From Schizophyllum amplum (lineage: Eukaryota > Basidiomycota > Agaricomycetes > Agaricales > Schizophyllaceae), in the NCBI GenBank assembly GCA_007026445.1, contig VDMD01000066.1, positions 62,001 to 126,000 on the forward strand: a DNA stretch of 64,000 nt, written 5' to 3'. Below are positions 9,822 through 21,264 of this stretch, in pieces. The notes below the pieces were generated by a model. The model had not been told where the DNA came from, did no database searches, and saw nothing but the letters and a program-made list of their open reading frames with translations. The translations under genes were made by a program, and so were the position numbers. Numbering within the stretch: the stretch's first letter is position 1; the number at the start of each line of letters is the position of its first letter.

Positions 9822-10926
9822 ATGCTCTTCAATATGAGCAGCTTGGGTCCCGACGGCTTCCGCATCGACGACGGGCACTTCCGTGCCGCGGAAGAAGGCG
9901 TGATGGACCTGCCGCCTGTGTCAGAGAATCTGACACTCGATCTCCCAACTTCGGAGAGCTTCAAGCAGGTGCCCGAGCTCGGGGAGTCCGACGATGAAGA
10001 GGACGCCCCGGCGCTGCCGCTCTTCCTCACGAAGAGCTCGCGGTCCTCTGCTTTCAGTACTAGCGCCGCAGGTCATCAGAGTGTCATTGATAGGCGTCTG
10101 TGCGTAGTTATGGACGGTCATAGACGAGTCTCGCGCTGACCAAAAACTTCAGGGCATCGCGCATGGCCAGGAAGCAATGCCGGGCTGCCGTGAAAGGGCA
10201 AGCCCGCCGCCTGCTGCGCAAGTGCGTTTTCAGAACACATCTTTCCAACCACCCACTAACGACTGCTCCAGGTACTCGACTGTTGTGGATCCGAAGAACT
10301 TCGTCAATCCCCAGTTCACTTTGTTGTCCAATGCTGCCATGGTCCCCATGCACGGAGCGCCATTCGCGCTTGGCACATCCCAACTAGACATGAGCGCCCC
10401 GTCCCCCATGAACGAAATGGCGGTCGAGTTCACCACGGCCGAACCTACCTCCAATGTCACGAACCCCATGCATGAAGCGTCGATGGCGTCTACAGAAGCC
10501 GAACCAATTGAGGGTGCCATGGCTCCCATGGATGGAGAGTCTACCGTCACAGCCGAGCCCGCCCCGAGCATCACCGGCAACAAGCGCAAGCTCGACGCCC
10601 TAGACGCGGATGCCAAACAGTGCAAGTGGCGCCACACCAACGAAGGGCACGCCATCCTCGACTGCGCCGGCGATCTCATGCGCTTCCGCGGCGCCGCGCC
10701 GCCGCACCTGTTCGACAAGAGCCTCTCCGACGATGCCCTTGCCGATGAGGTCCGCGACCATCTGGCGGCCGTCGGAGTCATCGCTTGCAGCTCGCGCGGC
10801 TGGTACAAGTGCAAGTGGGACGATTGCGGGATCTCGTCTCGGTACATTGTGGGGCACGTTATTGAACACATTCGCGCGGATGAAGTTCAAGGCTCGCCCA
10901 AGAAGCGGCGCACGGCTCGGGCATGA
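9822..10926 (+). CDS. C2H2-like nuclear protein, arm 1 copy (3 exons)
   Basis: Model: exons 9822-10099, 10153-10221 and 10272-10926, giving 333 aa. Both introns (53 and 50 nt) have GTGCGT donors and CAG acceptors, and the total is an exact multiple of three. The N-terminal third is acidic (ESDDEEDAP). Exon 2 encodes a basic helix-like segment, MARKQCRAAVKGQARRLLRK. The centre is low-complexity with repeated M/P/A/E-rich units. The C-terminus has CKWDDCG followed by HVIEH, a single C-x4-C-x9-H-x3-H finger, and ends with a PKKRR nuclear-localisation-like motif. The same exon structure is preserved in the inverted copy, which supports the model. The function is unknown; a DNA-binding or transposon-associated role is only inference. 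Confidence 0.72.
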
Positions 10927-13500
10927 GTCGTGATCTGCGAGGTGAGCTGGCTGACTTCACGACGAGTACGAATCTTCGAAGCTGACAATCACGTAGGACA
11001 TCACCGCACGCGTCGTTCCTGTGCTCTATGGACTATCGCACCCTTCCTTCATGCTATTGGTCGTATCCGCACATATACTCTCTTTCGCACTCGCATCCAT
11101 ATTTTGCTCTATTCCGAACAGTTACTACCATGCATGCTCCGATTCCATGAACGCATCGGCACTCTGTCTTCTCTATGCAACGTTTCCTTCTCTACGATTA
11201 CCCTATGCATCTTCTACAACTGCCCTATGCATCTCCTACAACCACCCCATGCCTCTCCCACTCTGTCCCCCGTACTTTACCGTCTCTCCATACGCCCTGG
11301 TCAACTTGAAGTTGACCAGGTCAATCTGTCCTCTACGTACACGGCTTCTCTTGCAATCTCTCCTCTACATACACGGCTTGTCGTACCGCATCACCAACTT
11401 TCTGTATCGTTCACGTCTCGCATAGTACCTACCGTTGCTCCTCATATCCCTGTCGTCTCCGCTAGTTACTTAGTTCTTTCTCAAGGAAGGAAAATTCTCT
11501 CGTTCCGATGCAGATGGTGTGAGTGACGCGTGCGATGGTTTGAGTTTATGAGGGCTCGATTTTTCGTTAGCGACAAGCCTACTGCGTCTTTGAGCGGAAC
11601 TTCAATTGTCTGTCGAACATGCGAAGGGTGGCTTCACGCCCAGGCTGTCGATGTGGGGACATAGAATGGAGGGGATACGTCGACAGGCTGGCGAGCGCCA
11701 CACAAAAAAATCGCGTGTGCGACGGTCATGCAGTGGGGAGAGCACGCGACAGACAGCGCCAGCAAACAGGAATCGGATTGCACGGGAATATACTGCGTAT
11801 GACAGAGCATAGAAAGGTGATAAGGATTCAGGAAGGAGGATCTACGCCCTTGCTTGGCGTACGAATGTCGGAGCGGGACCCGGTGGACGTACACAAGCCG
11901 AACCCTTGAGTGAAGCAAGGAGAAAATTGCGAGGACGTCACGCGTCATCGCCGGCCGACCTTCTTCGTCCTGTTGTTGTTGCTCAAGAGAAGGCTTAGGT
12001 CAGTAAATAAGGCTAGGAGAATCGCATCGGATAAAGACAGTCTCACCGCCGTGCTGCCCAGTGGATCACCGACACCGACAACCTGAGCTGGTAAAATTCT
12101 GAAGATCACATCAAAGCGATGGATAAGTAACACGTAAAAGCTAGAAATCGAGAAACAATAAGAAAGGCACTCCGGGCCCCTGAAAGGTGGAGTAACCACA
12201 GCTGCGTGATACGTCGCTGACAAAAAATGCGGCCTAACGGGGCCTTGAGCTTGCGTGCTCCGTCGGCGGACTCCCACATTTTCCCATGAGCCGCATCCAC
12301 CGCACGCGCCGGCATGGGCGATGAGCGAGACAAAAAGCTGTGGTGCGAGATAAGCGTAACCCTGCATTTACGCGGGGGACTAAAGCATACGGCGCTAGGG
12401 GAGGTAACATGAGGCAAGTCTTGGGTCTGCCGTAATCGCGCCACGTGGCTGAGAGGGACAGCTCTGCGTCGACCCTGATGAGAAGCCACGGCGCAGGGGA
12501 GGGCGGTTTCGTTCGATAGGCTGAGTCCGAGGGCTTGGCTAGTAGGCCTGCTTGTTATCTCCAACTGTCGAGCATCGTTAGTAGCTATATAGGGTGATTG
12601 CAGCGCACATAAATTCTCGAGCTCGATGCTCGGGTGCTTTGCGAAGATCTGTGAGCCTCCTTCTATAACGATTGCTGCGCGGATTTCGCGCGCAGGTGAA
12701 GCGGGCGCTGGACGTCCAACCGCGTCTTTTGATCACAGGATAGCAAGCGAAGACTGACCATCATCGAGAAGACGCACCGTGAGTATACAGCTTCAGTCGC
12801 ACGCGGAGGGCACGCTCCGTGGCTGCGGTGGTTCGGTAAGCGACTGATGTAAGGGGCAAGAGAAGGAGACGAAGCTACAAGGCGTGTGCGTGGGAGGATG
12901 TTGTTGCCTAGGTGATTTTTATCGATAGGGATTTCAAAAGTTCTGTGAAAGGGAGCTGAAGGGTGGCTTGGATAGCACTGGCTGAGAAAGTCCTCGTACA
13001 CACTGAAAGATGCGGACATTATGGCTGCAAATTCTCGCGAGGAAAAGAGAGATGAGAGGAGGAAAGGACCCGGGTCGGCGATCGCCGACGGAGCGGCCGC
13101 ACCCTGCACGTGGAGCACTGGCGCGTGCGTAAACTTGAGCATCCGGCTAAACCCGTGACTTGGATGGTTCAAACCACCGTCTTCCTCATTCGGACTCTCT
13201 GCAGTCATTGCCTGCTGCCTTCTCGGTCACTCCCCAGTCTTCTATACAATTCCCACATGCAATTGCAACCTTTACACAAGTCCAGAGGGCCAGAGTCGCC
13301 CCCGCCGTCTGCCCATCCCCGATTATCTACCATTTTGCGCACAGTCGCTTCCCTTTCCCAGAGCGCCAATTCGAAGCTTCCCGCACACTTTTCCTGCGTT
13401 ATGTCACGCCTAGCGCCCAGACCTACGCTGGGACCGTTCCCCGTGACTGAAAGCGGTGCTTTGTCCTTTGTGCACCGATGGGGAACGGTCCGGCGCCCAC
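10927..13500. other. Intergenic: end of arm 1 and unique spacer
   Basis: No gene could be supported. 10927-11491 is the pyrimidine-rich end of arm 1, with short degenerate repeats around CCTATGCATCT. 11492-13500 is unique sequence with only short, unconserved open frames on both strands. Confidence 0.5.
11300..11322. repeat. Near-perfect inverted repeat inside arm 1
   Basis: Arms CTGGTCAACTT and AAGTTGACCAG face each other across one base. The same structure is kept in arm 2 near 20850-20870. It may be a dyad binding site or a hairpin downstream of the C2H2-like gene. Confidence 0.6.
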
Positions 13501-13507
13501 ATATAAA
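13501..13507 (+). promoter_or_regulatory. TATA box of the membrane-protein gene
   Basis: ATATAAA lies 107 bp upstream of the ATG at 13614, following a GC-rich stretch. Position and sequence fit a fungal core promoter. Confidence 0.5.
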
Positions 13508-13613
13508 CCCTACATTGTCGCACGCCCTTTTGTCTTTCTCCTACCATCAGCATTCAGCACTATCGCGGACATAAGAATACCCCCTGCCCCCGAATCCCCC
13601 GAATCCCCCGTCG

Positions 13614-16600
13614 ATGATCATCGTCGACTACTGCGCCTTAGGCGCCGTGCTCAGCTTCCTTTGGAGCTGGTGCATGGGCGTCGAGGTCGTCACTGACTAC
13701 CCGCTCTCCCTGGAATCGCCCACTGGTCTTCTGCACGTCCTCCTCTTTCATTCTGGCTGGATCGCCTACGCCGTCCTGCTTGACATGGTGCGTTGTCTAT
13801 CCCCTCGTTCATGACCTCAGCGCTTAATGTGGCGCTCCAGATCGTCCGCCTCTTTGACCGCTCTGGATATCCCACACCCCGCCGGATCATCTGCTGGATC
13901 CTCATTGTGAGCCTTGCCCGTTCTTCCCGCCTCGTCTGTCGCTCATAAGCCCGCAGTACCGGTCCCGCGCGTTCCTCTATGGTCTTTCCCCGATAGCCTG
14001 TCTGCAGGCTGGCATAGCCCTCTTCGCGGTCAGGTCCCCGGCATGCTTCCAATCTCTCGCACTCACATCATGCATCCAGCTTCACGCCTGTCTCCTCGAA
14101 TTGCAGACTTCGAGATATCCCTCGTCGGTGACCGACTACCAGCCCCAGGTACGGATACGTTTCCCATTGTCCTTCCCTCGCGCTGACGGACACGTCCAGA
14201 AGCACTCCATCGAAGCCCTGGGCGCGCAGCGGCTCTCGCCATTCACCTTCATGTACCTCGGTATCTGCCTGGTCGACTCCAACGTGCTGCCGGCCCACTA
14301 CGACATCCTCACCGCCGCCTGCGTCAACGCCGCCAACGCTTTGATACAAGACCCTTCCACCCTCGTTGTCCGAATATGGCTGTCTCGCGTGCGTGTTGCC
14401 TCTCGTCTCGTCGTCATGGTCGCTCTCATCTCGTGGATGTGGTCGCTAACCCTTTGCAGGCCCTCCTCTGCGCTTGGCTGTACACCTACAAGGTCTACAC
14501 CGACATCGTCCCCTTCTACGCCCTTCCGCCACTCTTCAAGATCACGCCTCCAGAGGAGCTCCTCGTGGTCACCCACAGCCCGTCCATCTCCGTCGAGATG
14601 CCGTTCATCTTCGTCGACCCAGTCCCCGTCCCCGGGTACCCCTTGTTTGAGGTGCAGTGGAGCGTCGCGCGCATGTTCGTAGAGTTCTCGATGCCCTTCT
14701 TCGTCACGTCGTTGTTGATCGTGCGTTTCTTTCACGTTCCCCCTTCGTCTTTGACTCATGCTTCGTTGTAGGCGCTGATCGTCTGCGTCTGCTACATGCT
14801 GTGCAGGTTCACTGTCAAGTGGAGCTGGAAGGCGTGCAAGATCGTCGGCCCGCCTATCTATCGGGTATCGGTATCCGCTGCCAATGCATGCTGTTGGTTT
14901 GCCGTCGCCTGCTATCGGTCTGCCGTCGTCTGCTGTCGGTCGGCCGTCGTCCCCATCGTCGACTGTCTCCTCGACGTTTTCGTTCCACTCATCATGAAGT
15001 TTCCTGAACTGGCCGTCCCGCTCAAGAAGCTGGGTGTTCGTCTTCAGAATATAGCCCGCAACATACGTCAGACCGTATGTCAACCTTCATGCCTGCTTGA
15101 CCCGGTACTAATACGCTGGCAGCCCTTGCGCATCTGCATGTTACGCCTGGAGAAGGAGCTGTGCGAGGCATTTGAGAACGAGGGCATGGTCCAGCCGGTC
15201 AATGTGGTGCGTCTGCTTGTCAATGTTCCTCACGTCTGTACTAACGCTCGTCCTGCAGATGTGGGAGCAATCGCAATCCGATGTCGCGTCCAACATCGCG
15301 GTCCCCGCCGTCCGGAACCAAGCCGTCCTCCACCGCGTGCGCATCCTCTCGAACTGGACCATCCATATGGACGACACCATCCCCATCTTCCTCCACTGTC
15401 TCGCCGTCCATGTCCGCACCTTCTTCCACCGGGGCCTCTTCGTCTCTGTGGTCGTCGTCAAGGCTCCCGTACCCAACAGCGATTTGGTCGCGTTCAGCGT
15501 GCACTTCCCGTATGCAATGCGTCTCCGGATGGTCAACTCGCCATTGCCGTCGCCCTTCACCGTCTTGTTCGCGCACCTGGGGTCGTTCGTAGGGTCCTCT
15601 GAGCAGGTTGCTAAGGTAAGCATTGACGATGCGCGCGAGTTCATGTGCTTAACCAAGCTTTGCAGCTCATGGAGCACGTCCTCGACGGAGATGAGCGTAT
15701 GCAAGCCGGCAAGGACGCGATGCTCGCCGTTACAGGCGTCGTGACGCACAAGGTACGATTGACTTCACGCTGATACCACCACGAATACTCATAAACGAGC
15801 AGCGCAAGCCTATCGATTTGCAGTCGGCCTTCAACAAGCTCAGGGTGCTCATCGAGATCATGAACATGCCGGCTTTCGTGCAAGACACTTCCACGGCTAC
15901 CATCGAGGAAATCCCCAGCGCCTTCATTGAAGATGAGGAGGAGATCAATGGCTCTCTTGAGAATGTTCCGTATGGAGCACGTCTCCGGCTGGTCAACTCG
16001 CCACGACTGTCGCCTTTCCGTGTCCTGTTCGCGTACCTGGGATCGGTCGTGGGGTCTTCCGAGCACATCGCCAAGGTAAGCACTCCGTACCGCTTGCGAG
16101 TCCTCGTGCTGAATGAAGCGCTGCAGCTCATTGAGCATGTCCTTAACGAAGATGAACGTATGCAAGGCGGCAAGGATGCGGTGCTCGCCGTCGCCGGCGT
16201 CGTGATGAACAAGGTATGGTTGACTTCATGTTCGCACCACCACCGGGTACTCATGGATGGGCAGCGCAAGGCTATCAACCTGCAGCCGGTCTTCCAGAGG
16301 CTCAGGGCGCTCATCGACATCATGAACACGCCGGTCTTCGTGGAGAGCGTCGTCCCTGGAATGGAGGACGACACCTCAACTGCTACCATCGAGGAGATCT
16401 CGGGCCCCGCCTTCGATCAAGAGGACGACATTCTCGCGAACGCCATTGCAGACTCCGAGAACATGGCCACGCATATCGTCAGCGAAGCGCCCTCGTCGGT
16501 TGCGCCTGTATCGGATTTGCCCGACATATGGGTGGAGGAGCGCGCCGAATCACCTACCAAGGTCGCATTAGCGGAGGAGCCGACATCCGACGATAGCGAG

Positions 16601-17887
16601 CATGCTCAGTCCGGCGACGATGCGGATAGCCCACAGGACAACGGCAACGGGCGGCCAGCGCTCATCCTGCCTTCGTTTATGTCTTGGCGTGACCTTCCTC
16701 AGATCTTTGGGAACACTTCCGGAGACATGCAATTAACGACCGCCCCGCCCCCGCCCCCGACGTTGTCTGTAAGCGGCCTTCGCGAACACGTCGACAGCCA
16801 CCCGAAGCCCAGTATCACAGACCGACCAAAGCTTAATCAGGATACTCAGGAAGAGACCCGGGGAGGTACCAGAAAACGTCGGCCGGCCACCTCTATCATT
16901 CAGTCGCACATTGCGTCTGCGCAATCTGCTCGCAGTGCGAACTCACCACGATCTCGGTCAAGCGTCGTATCTACGCAAGTCGAAGACTCGCCGACGCCAG
17001 CAACTTCTTCCACCGCAGTCATCGCTATGAGAGGGGATGCTTCTGCCGAGGCGTCGTCAACCTCGGTGCACAACAACAACGTGACCGGGACTGTCGCAGA
17101 GGGTGCGTATGCGCACCGCAAGGCTGTAGCACCGACTGACGTGCAGCCTATGTTAGACTTCCCTTCGATGGCCACAACCTCCGGTCCAGGCTCGCAGAGT
17201 TGGGCGGACGAGGTCGAAGAGGAAATCGCCGGCGCGTCGCTTCCACCGACATCCGGTCCATCCACCTGGACCACCTCACCATGGCGCAATAGACATCCAC
17301 GCGCAGGGCCGTCTACGACCCGGGACGAGACGCCGTCACCGAGGAGGACGAACCATTCTTCATTCGGCGCATCGTCGTCATCTCGCCCGGACGCGAAGGA
17401 CTGGAGGGAGCGACCGAGCGAGAACCGCGCAGGGCCAAGCTACAGCAATCGTAACAGCCGTGACCCCCGTCCCAGCAGAGACAGCTACGCATCCTCCTCT
17501 TCCACTTCCGGTGTCCGCGGCGAGCGTGGCCCCTACAGGTCGCGCTACGAGTTCGCGCAGGACGCATCTGGACACGCCGACCGGGAAACCCTATCCCCCG
17601 ATGTCAGTCTTGGAGATCAGGAGCGCAGCGCAGAGAGGTTCTCCTCCGAACGCGCGGCCCATCAATCATTTCGCCGGAACGCAAAACAACATCGGTATGG
17701 TCCAGAAGATTCGTGGGATCTAGTGGAGCAACGCCAGCAGTACGAGGAACAGCCCTTGCATCAGCGCGATGAGCAGCCGCAGCGTCAGCACGAGGAGCAG
17801 CCGCGGCGTCAGCGCGAGGGGCAGCCACGGCGTTATCCCAAGAGACAGCCGAGACGGCAGCACGAGGAGCAAGGACATCAGCAATAA
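13614..17887 (+). CDS. Large multi-pass membrane protein with disordered tail (12 exons)
   Basis: Model: exons 13614-13787, 13841-13906, 13957-14148, 14200-14388, 14460-14720, 14772-15074, 15123-15206, 15259-15615, 15666-15752, 15803-16075, 16127-16213 and 16265-17887, giving 1231 aa. Every intron is phase 0, about 48-71 nt, with GTRNGT-type donors and AG acceptors. The first ~350 residues contain several hydrophobic, probably membrane-spanning segments. The middle has an alpha-helical region in which two exons are tandemly duplicated (15513-15970 against 15971-16420). The last ~500 residues are disordered, Ser/Pro/Arg-rich and end in a Gln/Arg repeat of the EEQPRRQ type. I do not recognise a family. 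A similar low-complexity frame continues beyond the stop (17940-18168), so the true 3' end may be spliced differently. Confidence 0.8.
15513..16420 (+). repeat. Tandem exon duplication inside the membrane-protein gene
   Basis: Two ~457-bp units follow each other. Each runs from a RLRLVNSP-type segment through an intron, a 29-codon exon (EHVLxxDERMQxGKDA), a second intron, and a segment ending DTSTATIEEI. The introns are duplicated with the exons, so the event was genomic. Confidence 0.85.
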
Positions 17888-19100
17888 ATGAGAGCACCGA
17901 CCGACATTCACGATACCCACGATAGTCAGCCATGAGCGATCCTTCGCACAGCTTCCGGATCGAGCACGGGATATAGCAACAGAACGAGCGACAGATTCAA
18001 CCCGAGTACGAGCACGAGCACCACACAAGCACCATCCGTATTCCAAAACCAAAAGAGCACCAGAGCAACGAGCACGACGAGACAATCAACAACGTCGCCA
18101 AGGACAAGCACCGCGACCCTGGAGGACGACCGCAGCCTGCGCGTCGCTTCTCCGCCGACGAGTAGCTAGGCCATGCAGGTGTGTACCAGAGTACGCTTTG
18201 AGTGGCGCGATGCTGACGCTCGTCTCAGCAAAAACCTCGATGGGCGTACGCCCACTGCTGCATGGAGCGCCGGCGTCCAGAATCACAGCCATCGTCCAGA
18301 GACACCCGCCACCCGCAAATGACCGCCACCGTCGCCACCTGTCAAAGCACTTACCTCCCTCATCCATCTCCTTCCCTCCATCCGCGTTGTCCGCAACACG
18401 TCGCGTTCCTCGCGTCGCGTCACGATGCTCACCTTCACTCACCTGCTAGGCCCGCAGTGCCCCAGATCCCTTGTACCCGCAATGAGGAGAGACACCCCCC
18501 GTCGTAGCGCAGGTGGTAGCGGGTTCGACTGTCGTGTCTGGTAAGTCGTGAAGCCTTCGCATGTCGGACCGCAATGCTCACGAACTTCGCAGTTTTTTTT
18601 TTGCCCACCGCCCCACCCACCTTCATGGTGCTGCCCCGTTCTGTCCGTTGTCTGTGCCCCCCGTTCCTCAAGACCACGATGACGATCCCTTGGATGAGAC
18701 GCATATATATGCGCCCAGACTCGGTACGTGCTTCTCCCTCTTGTCCGATTCTCGCGCTGATGACTCCTCGCCGTGTTTCTCGGCGGCGCTCATGCAAGCT
18801 TCCAAGGTCAAGACTGAAAGGTACGTCGTACTGACCTGACTGACATCTACAGCGTCTACAGGTCCATCGTGGACGACTTCGGAGGCACGGACGAGGACAC
18901 CGACCGGGCAGCCTGGTGGGTACGCTGGCGGCATGGGCGACAGACGCGACTGTTCGGGAGGATAAGCGCACGGCGGAAGGAGAGATGTCTCCCTCGCGGG
19001 TCGCCCGGGGTGAAGGGCATGCAGGGTGCGCAGGTGAGTGGGGTGGGCTAGTGACCGGCAACCGGCTGCGTTTTCACGTGGTCGGTGGGGGGCGTGCGTG
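17888..19100. other. Spacer with possible coding remnants
   Basis: 17940-18168 reads as a Ser/Thr/Arg-rich open frame resembling the tail of the preceding gene. 18650-18930 could hold three small exons (a segment DPLDETHIYAPRL, then SKVKTE, then YRSIVDDFGGTDEDTDRAAW) joined by GTACGT-type introns. I could not find a start or a credible end, so this is at best a gene fragment. Confidence 0.3.
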
Positions 19101-20330
19101 CGTGGCTTGCTGGTGGGGTACGGGGGATGGGGAGAGGGTAAGGGTGCTGAGCCGGGCGTCGGCTATGGTGTCGTTGCGCGATTGGGGATGTGCTTGGGAT
19201 GGGACGCGGCTACTCGGTGCCTTCAGGCGGAAACCTGCTGGAAGTCGTCAGTGCTAGGTTTCTGGACAGTGCTCGCTCGTCTAGAGTGGAGGAAGATGGT
19301 GCTTGCTCGATTGGAGGGAAAGGGTTGGTGTGTTCTGCTCGTTATATCGTTCCGATCTGTGGTGGTTCTTGACTCGGATGCATGGTCGTTTGTTCTCGGG
19401 TGTCTCCAGCTCGTGCCTGGGCGTCCTTCATGGTCGGTTGCTGTTTTCGTGTGCTCCTGCTGTTTGTTTGTGTGCGACGTGATGTGTTCCTTTGATGTGT
19501 AGCCCTAGACTTGATACTGTCCCGTGTTTCGTAGATACCCAGAAGGCCTACAACAATATCATTGTATTTGTATCATCAGCATAGAATCAATTGACTTACC
19601 TATCTCTCGAAACCCTCTTCCGCTGCGAGTCGGTGTATGCGCCTCTTCAATGTCGTACATACGTGTCGAGGAAGTAAGTCGATAAGACCACTGATGCCGA
19701 AGGCAGAGCGACTCCGTTGTTCTTCCCGTAAAAAATGCGGCTCTGGGGTGTCTGAGCACCGCTGAGGTATCGATGAAGCCTTGCGAATGAGAAGATGGAC
19801 AGAGAAGAAGTACAAGCATCCGAGAGAGCCCGGTCAGCTTTCTCACGGTCCCTGCTTTGTTATCCCAATCAGGAAGGCCTTGACGAAGATGCCTGTGACC
19901 GTCACTCACGCCGTAATAAATTACTCTAGTGCACAGCAAATACACAGTCAACCAACTGGTATTTCCTCTATGTTATGTAGTCCCTATTTATCAGGATAAC
20001 AGTACAAAGACTCGCAGCACATCTCAGCTGCCGGGCTAGAAGCAGCTCAAAGGTCGGACGCCGGTTCGAATCGCTCGCGAGCTGTCTTCCGCTTCTCCCA
20101 TTCTTCGGCCGCCTGTTTTTTAAGCGGAGCTTTGACCATTTTCCCTTCAGTGTTATGTTTCTCCAGTCGTATGTTCAGTCTCTGCTGCATGACAGGGAAT
20201 GAGCAAGCTTACCGAGCGCCTTCTTGTATGATAATCATGACCGGGACCGCGAAACGCAGTGGCAGTCTGGCGAAAGGGGTGAGCTACGTGAGCAAGAGGA
20301 GATATTAGGGGAAATACCACCCACGTTTGG
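19101..20330. repeat. Direct duplication, copy A (degenerate)
   Basis: This segment matches 24121-25363 in the same orientation. Shared landmarks include GGTGGGGTACGGGGGAT at the start, a CTTCGTAGATACCCAGAA block, and the C-terminal exon region of an acyl-CoA ligase. Many substitutions and small indels separate the two. Confidence 0.85.
20050..20260 (-). pseudogene. Acyl-CoA ligase 3' remnant
   Basis: On the minus strand the sequence still encodes the end of an adenylate-forming enzyme: VMII, then LEKHNTEGKMVKAPLKKQ, then KTARERFEPASDL and a stop. The GKMVK motif is the A10 region, with the catalytic lysine of acyl-CoA ligases. No upstream ligase exons accompany it beyond about 20330. It is therefore an isolated 3' fragment left by the duplication, and small indels disturb the frame around the GCTCGGTAAGC donor. 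Confidence 0.7.
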
Positions 20331-20599
20331 CGCCGTCTTTCGCCTGCTCCCTCGGCTGCATGACCGTCGCACTCACGTCAGTGCGCAATAATTTCTGAGC
20401 CGCGTATTCCTTCGCCTTTGTCGTCACACACACGACCTCCCTTTGAGGCCTCCCCTCTCATGATCGTTAGACGGATGGCCTTTGCGTGAAGCCTCTCTTC
20501 GTACTATGCTCGATAGTAGACGGCCGAAGTTACTTCCACGTTTTAATCACCATTGTTATGATTTCTCACTCAAAGCTTCTACATCTGGATGAGATGATA

Positions 20600-20740
20600 T
20601 TCCTTCCTTGAGAACGAACTAAGTAACTAGCGGAGACAACAGGGATCATGTGACTATGTAGGACTACTCTGAACGAGGTACTGTTCCTTCCTTGAGAAAG
20701 AACTAAGTAAGTAGCGGAGACGACAGGGATACGAAGACTC
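20600..20740 (+). repeat. 88-bp-spaced duplication at the end of arm 2
   Basis: A ~47-bp block starting TTCCTTCCTTGAGAA and ending GACAGGGAT occurs twice, at about 20600 and 20688. Arm 1 has only one copy at its corresponding end (11440-11491, reverse strand). Confidence 0.75.
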
Positions 20741-21264
20741 TACGAGACGACGGAGATGCGTGGAGACGAGACAACGATGCGGGAAGACGAGCGGTGTAGG
20801 GTAGCGGGAAGATTTACGAACGTAAGTAAGGGAGAGATTAAGTTGGTCAACTTCAAGTTGACCAGGGCGTATGGCAACGAGATGGTAAATTACGGTGAAG
20901 CGGATAGGAGAGGCATAGAATGGTCAGAAAAGAGGCATAGGGTGATCATAGAGAAGGACAAGCGGCATACGGTAGAAGGGAAATTTGGATAGAAAAGACG
21001 ACGTGCAGATGTATGTATGGAAAAGATCGAATGGTAGTAGACAATTCAGAATAGAGGGGACACCCACGCGACCTGCGCGTCGAAAGTGGATGCGAGTGCG
21101 AGTGCGAAGGAGAGTATATGTGCGGATGCAGTTGAGACCATGAAGCATGGTTGCGATAATCCTTGGAATGCAGACACGATCTATGCAATGACTACAACGA
21201 GAATGTCAGCTTCGACGACTCATACTCGTCATAAAGCCAGCCAATCTACCTCGTAGATCATGGC

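Larger units (their letters stand above)
8451..11491. repeat. Inverted segmental duplication, arm 1
   Basis: About 3.04 kb that reappears in reverse orientation at about 20688-24066 with high identity. Examples are the block around 9551-9814 against 22334-22597, the C2H2-like gene, a 23-nt inverted repeat, and the terminal block beginning TTCCTTCCTTGAGAAAGAAC. Divergence is mostly substitutions plus small indels inside the gene. The low edge abuts the retrotransposon, and outside both edges the similarity stops abruptly. Confidence 0.9.

Noticed and set aside
14298..15602. Long open frames opposite and out of frame with the membrane-protein exons
   Set aside because: They cross well-formed introns of the plus-strand gene and look like compositional shadows.
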